A DNA stretch of 17,757 bases, taken from Candidatus Omnitrophota bacterium (GTDB taxonomy: Bacteria > Omnitrophota > Gorgyraeia > Gygaellales > Profunditerraquicolaceae). The DNA is taken from contig JAGOIJ010000018.1 of the NCBI GenBank assembly GCA_017995695.1, positions 1-17,757 of the forward strand. Reading direction: 5' to 3'. Below, piece after piece: positions 12,001 through 15,000 of the stretch. The position numbers and the translations under genes are program-made. Within the stretch, counting starts at the first letter, position 1. Every line of letters starts with the position of its first letter. The notes under the pieces are model-generated. The model made no database searches. It worked only from the letters and a program-made list of their open reading frames with translations, and had not been told where the DNA came from.

Positions 12001-15000
12001 AAGCGAAGATTCATTCAATTGCACGAGTATCTACAGAATGCCTTTGGATTTGAGACTAGGAGTGAAACGACACTTAAAGAATTAATTGAAGTGTTGTCCC
12101 AGGAATATAAACTTACCCCTGAAGAGCGCGGGCAGTTTGAGCAGGCGGCGCTTGCTGCAGAGCAGGCGAGGAACGTTAGCTCGCCAGTAAAACAGAACCA
12201 TCATCCTCGCAACCAAAAGCAACAGACGCGTGATACCTTCCGTGATATTCTTACGCTTGTTCCTTGGGCAGTGAGCGCCTTGGGCACATTTCTTTTTATT
12301 ACTTTTTCTATGCCTTCTATCAGCGAGCATGGTTTTGCTCCTATTGATTGGATTGTGTTTGTCTGTGCCTGGTGTGGGCCAGCTGTATTATTGTTACACC
12401 AGTTGCGCGCGTGGATTAAAGCACAGGTTTCGCACCGTCAGGAAGCAAAAGCTAAAGCGATCAGCAATAGCGATGTGGTAAGCCGAAAAGAAAGACAAGC
12501 GCAAGCGCGTGCCGAACGAAAAGCTATAAAAGAGCAGATCGCGGCTGCGCAGGATTTGTTACGCCAGGCTAAGAGGGAACTTGCAGCAGAACAGAAAAGA
12601 AGCAGGCAAGCAGAAGCTCTCCGTCAGGCTCAAGAAGCAGTGAACAGGCATAGGGCGCATGAGCAGTTTAAGCAGAGCGTTGATGCCTTAGCTGGCGTTA
12701 TCAGCCTTACCTATAATCCTGAATCTACTGCAGCATGGCGATCTGATATTGCCATCAAGGCCGCTGTCTTTGCTGCGCGCGCGCGAGAGAATAGCATAAG
12801 AATTGAAGCATTCACTCGACAGGCTGCAGCCGTGAGAAATGAGCAAAAACGCATGCAACGCCTTGATCAAATGACGCAAGTTAAGATCGTATTAGCTGAT
12901 TTCCTGTTGCGAAAAGAAGCTGCTTTGAATGAATCTGTAAGGTTGGCATTACGAGAGTATATTGTCTCTGGTGATTTCGTGCGCGCTCATCAATTAGTGG
13001 CGCAGGCAAGGGCGCAGGGTTTAGCGCTTGAGCTGACTCAGTTGTTTGAAAATGAAATCAAATCAGCAGAGCAATTATCTGAGTGGATTCGCCGGGGCGA
13101 TGTTGCTTTAGCTGTAGTGTTGTATCGCGATATGATGGAACATAGCCCTCTGCTTTTTGCGGCACGATATTACCGTAGATTGCTTCAAACTCTATCACCG
13201 GCTAACCTTGCCAAGATTAAAAGGATAGATGCCCGTTTATCACATAGCAAGCTGTCCAAGCGTAAGGATAACTCAACTGCGACATCGAGCCCAATATTTG
13301 GTTATAAAGAAGCTGTCCTTGGCGCGCTCGTGCGTACGTTGAGTTCATCGGCAGCGCAACAAGTGAGGTACAGTTACAAGTTCAATTCTGTAAGCGCTAC
13401 AAGGTTATTGACTGCGGTTGCACTAGTAGTTATATCTTGGTTGCCTGTCTATGCGCAACAAGCGCAATCAACTCAGCCGACGATAAAACAAAAAATTGAG
13501 ATTACCCAGACCAATAAGGCCGGTATACAAGCTCTGATTGCGCACTTAGGTGCTGATAACGATGATCTTTCGCGAGATGCTTTTCATCAGTTGGTTGCTG
13601 TCGGAAAACCGGCGGTTGGGGAACTGCTTAAGGCATTGGTAGATCAAGGAAACAAAGAAAATTATGATATGCGCGCCAGCATAATGTGGATTTTAGGTTT
13701 GATTAAAGACGCGCGCGCAGTACCAGTTATTCAGAAAATAATGCTTGAGCAGCCACAAAATATCCAGAAGGGAACTCCTCAAGAATCAGGAATTCGTCTG
13801 GTGCGTAAGGCAGCTGCAGAATCGTTGGGACTCATCGGCGACCCAGGCGCAGTTGAGGCGCTACTTAAAAGTTTATCTGATAAAGATGAGCTGATCCGCA
13901 TGATGTCTTGTATTTCGCTTGGCCAGATTGGCGATGCTAGGGCGATGGAATCACTTGAAAAATTATCAAAAGACGATCCAGTTGAGGATGTGCGTTTATC
14001 TGCGCAAGGAGCCTTGGATGAAATTCGCTCAAATAAAGAAAGACAAGGAGAGCAATCTACACTCATACATAAACACATACATGGAACCAGCTCACCGGTG
14101 GTCTCTGCTTTTGACGAGCGATATTTTGCGCGCGCACGCGCACTATTTGGCGAAACAGTTATGATGAGCCTGCTTGATTTAAACAGTAAGTTTCAGGGGC
14201 GCTGTGAAGAGGCGCGTTGGAATTTAATAGAAGAACAATTGACGCCTGATGCATCGAGGATGGGGCGAATCTCAGCCGGGGAAATCGTTAAAGAAGTAAT
14301 CGTGGTTTCCACGACGCGTTGCACGCGAGCGTGTTTATTTTGCGTTTCGAACTCATCCATGCACGGCGATGTCTTTGTGGATCCCGGCGCGCTTAATCAA
14401 TTACTGCGAGAGCTTAACAAAAGAAGTTTCAACCGACCCAGGGTTTTGCTTACTGGGGGAGAATCACTCGCGCATCCGCAGATAATGGAGCTGATTGAAC
14501 ATAATGGCGAGTTTATCGCTGGGTTGTTTACTAACGCTGATTTTGCTGAAAGTAAGGAAAATGCCGCTGCCGTAGTAAAAGAACTTGAGCGTCGGATGGG
14601 AAGGTGGGGGTGGGAAAAGGGCCGTTTCCAATTCAATATTTCGCTTGATTCAATGCATGGACAAGGCGCGTTGGAAAAAGTTATAAATCTCATTGAGGCG
14701 ATTCGAGCATATTTTCCGGAAGCAGGCATTTTCTTAAGCTGCCAGAGAAGCGATCAAGATCAAAGCGGGCACAATGGTCTTTTGAAAGAACTTTTTGATC
14801 GGATTGCCCCTGATCGTCAACAAGGGTCTCATGCTGTCGGCGGAGTGATTTTATGCGATGAACAAAGAAATGTGACATCGAAAGAAACCATCCCGTCGGT
14901 TAAAACATTTTCCTTAAAGGATTTGGATATGTGGGGTCGCGATGCCGAGTATATTGACTGGGAGATAGCTGTCAGACACTACCCCTTAATTTTCCAAAAC

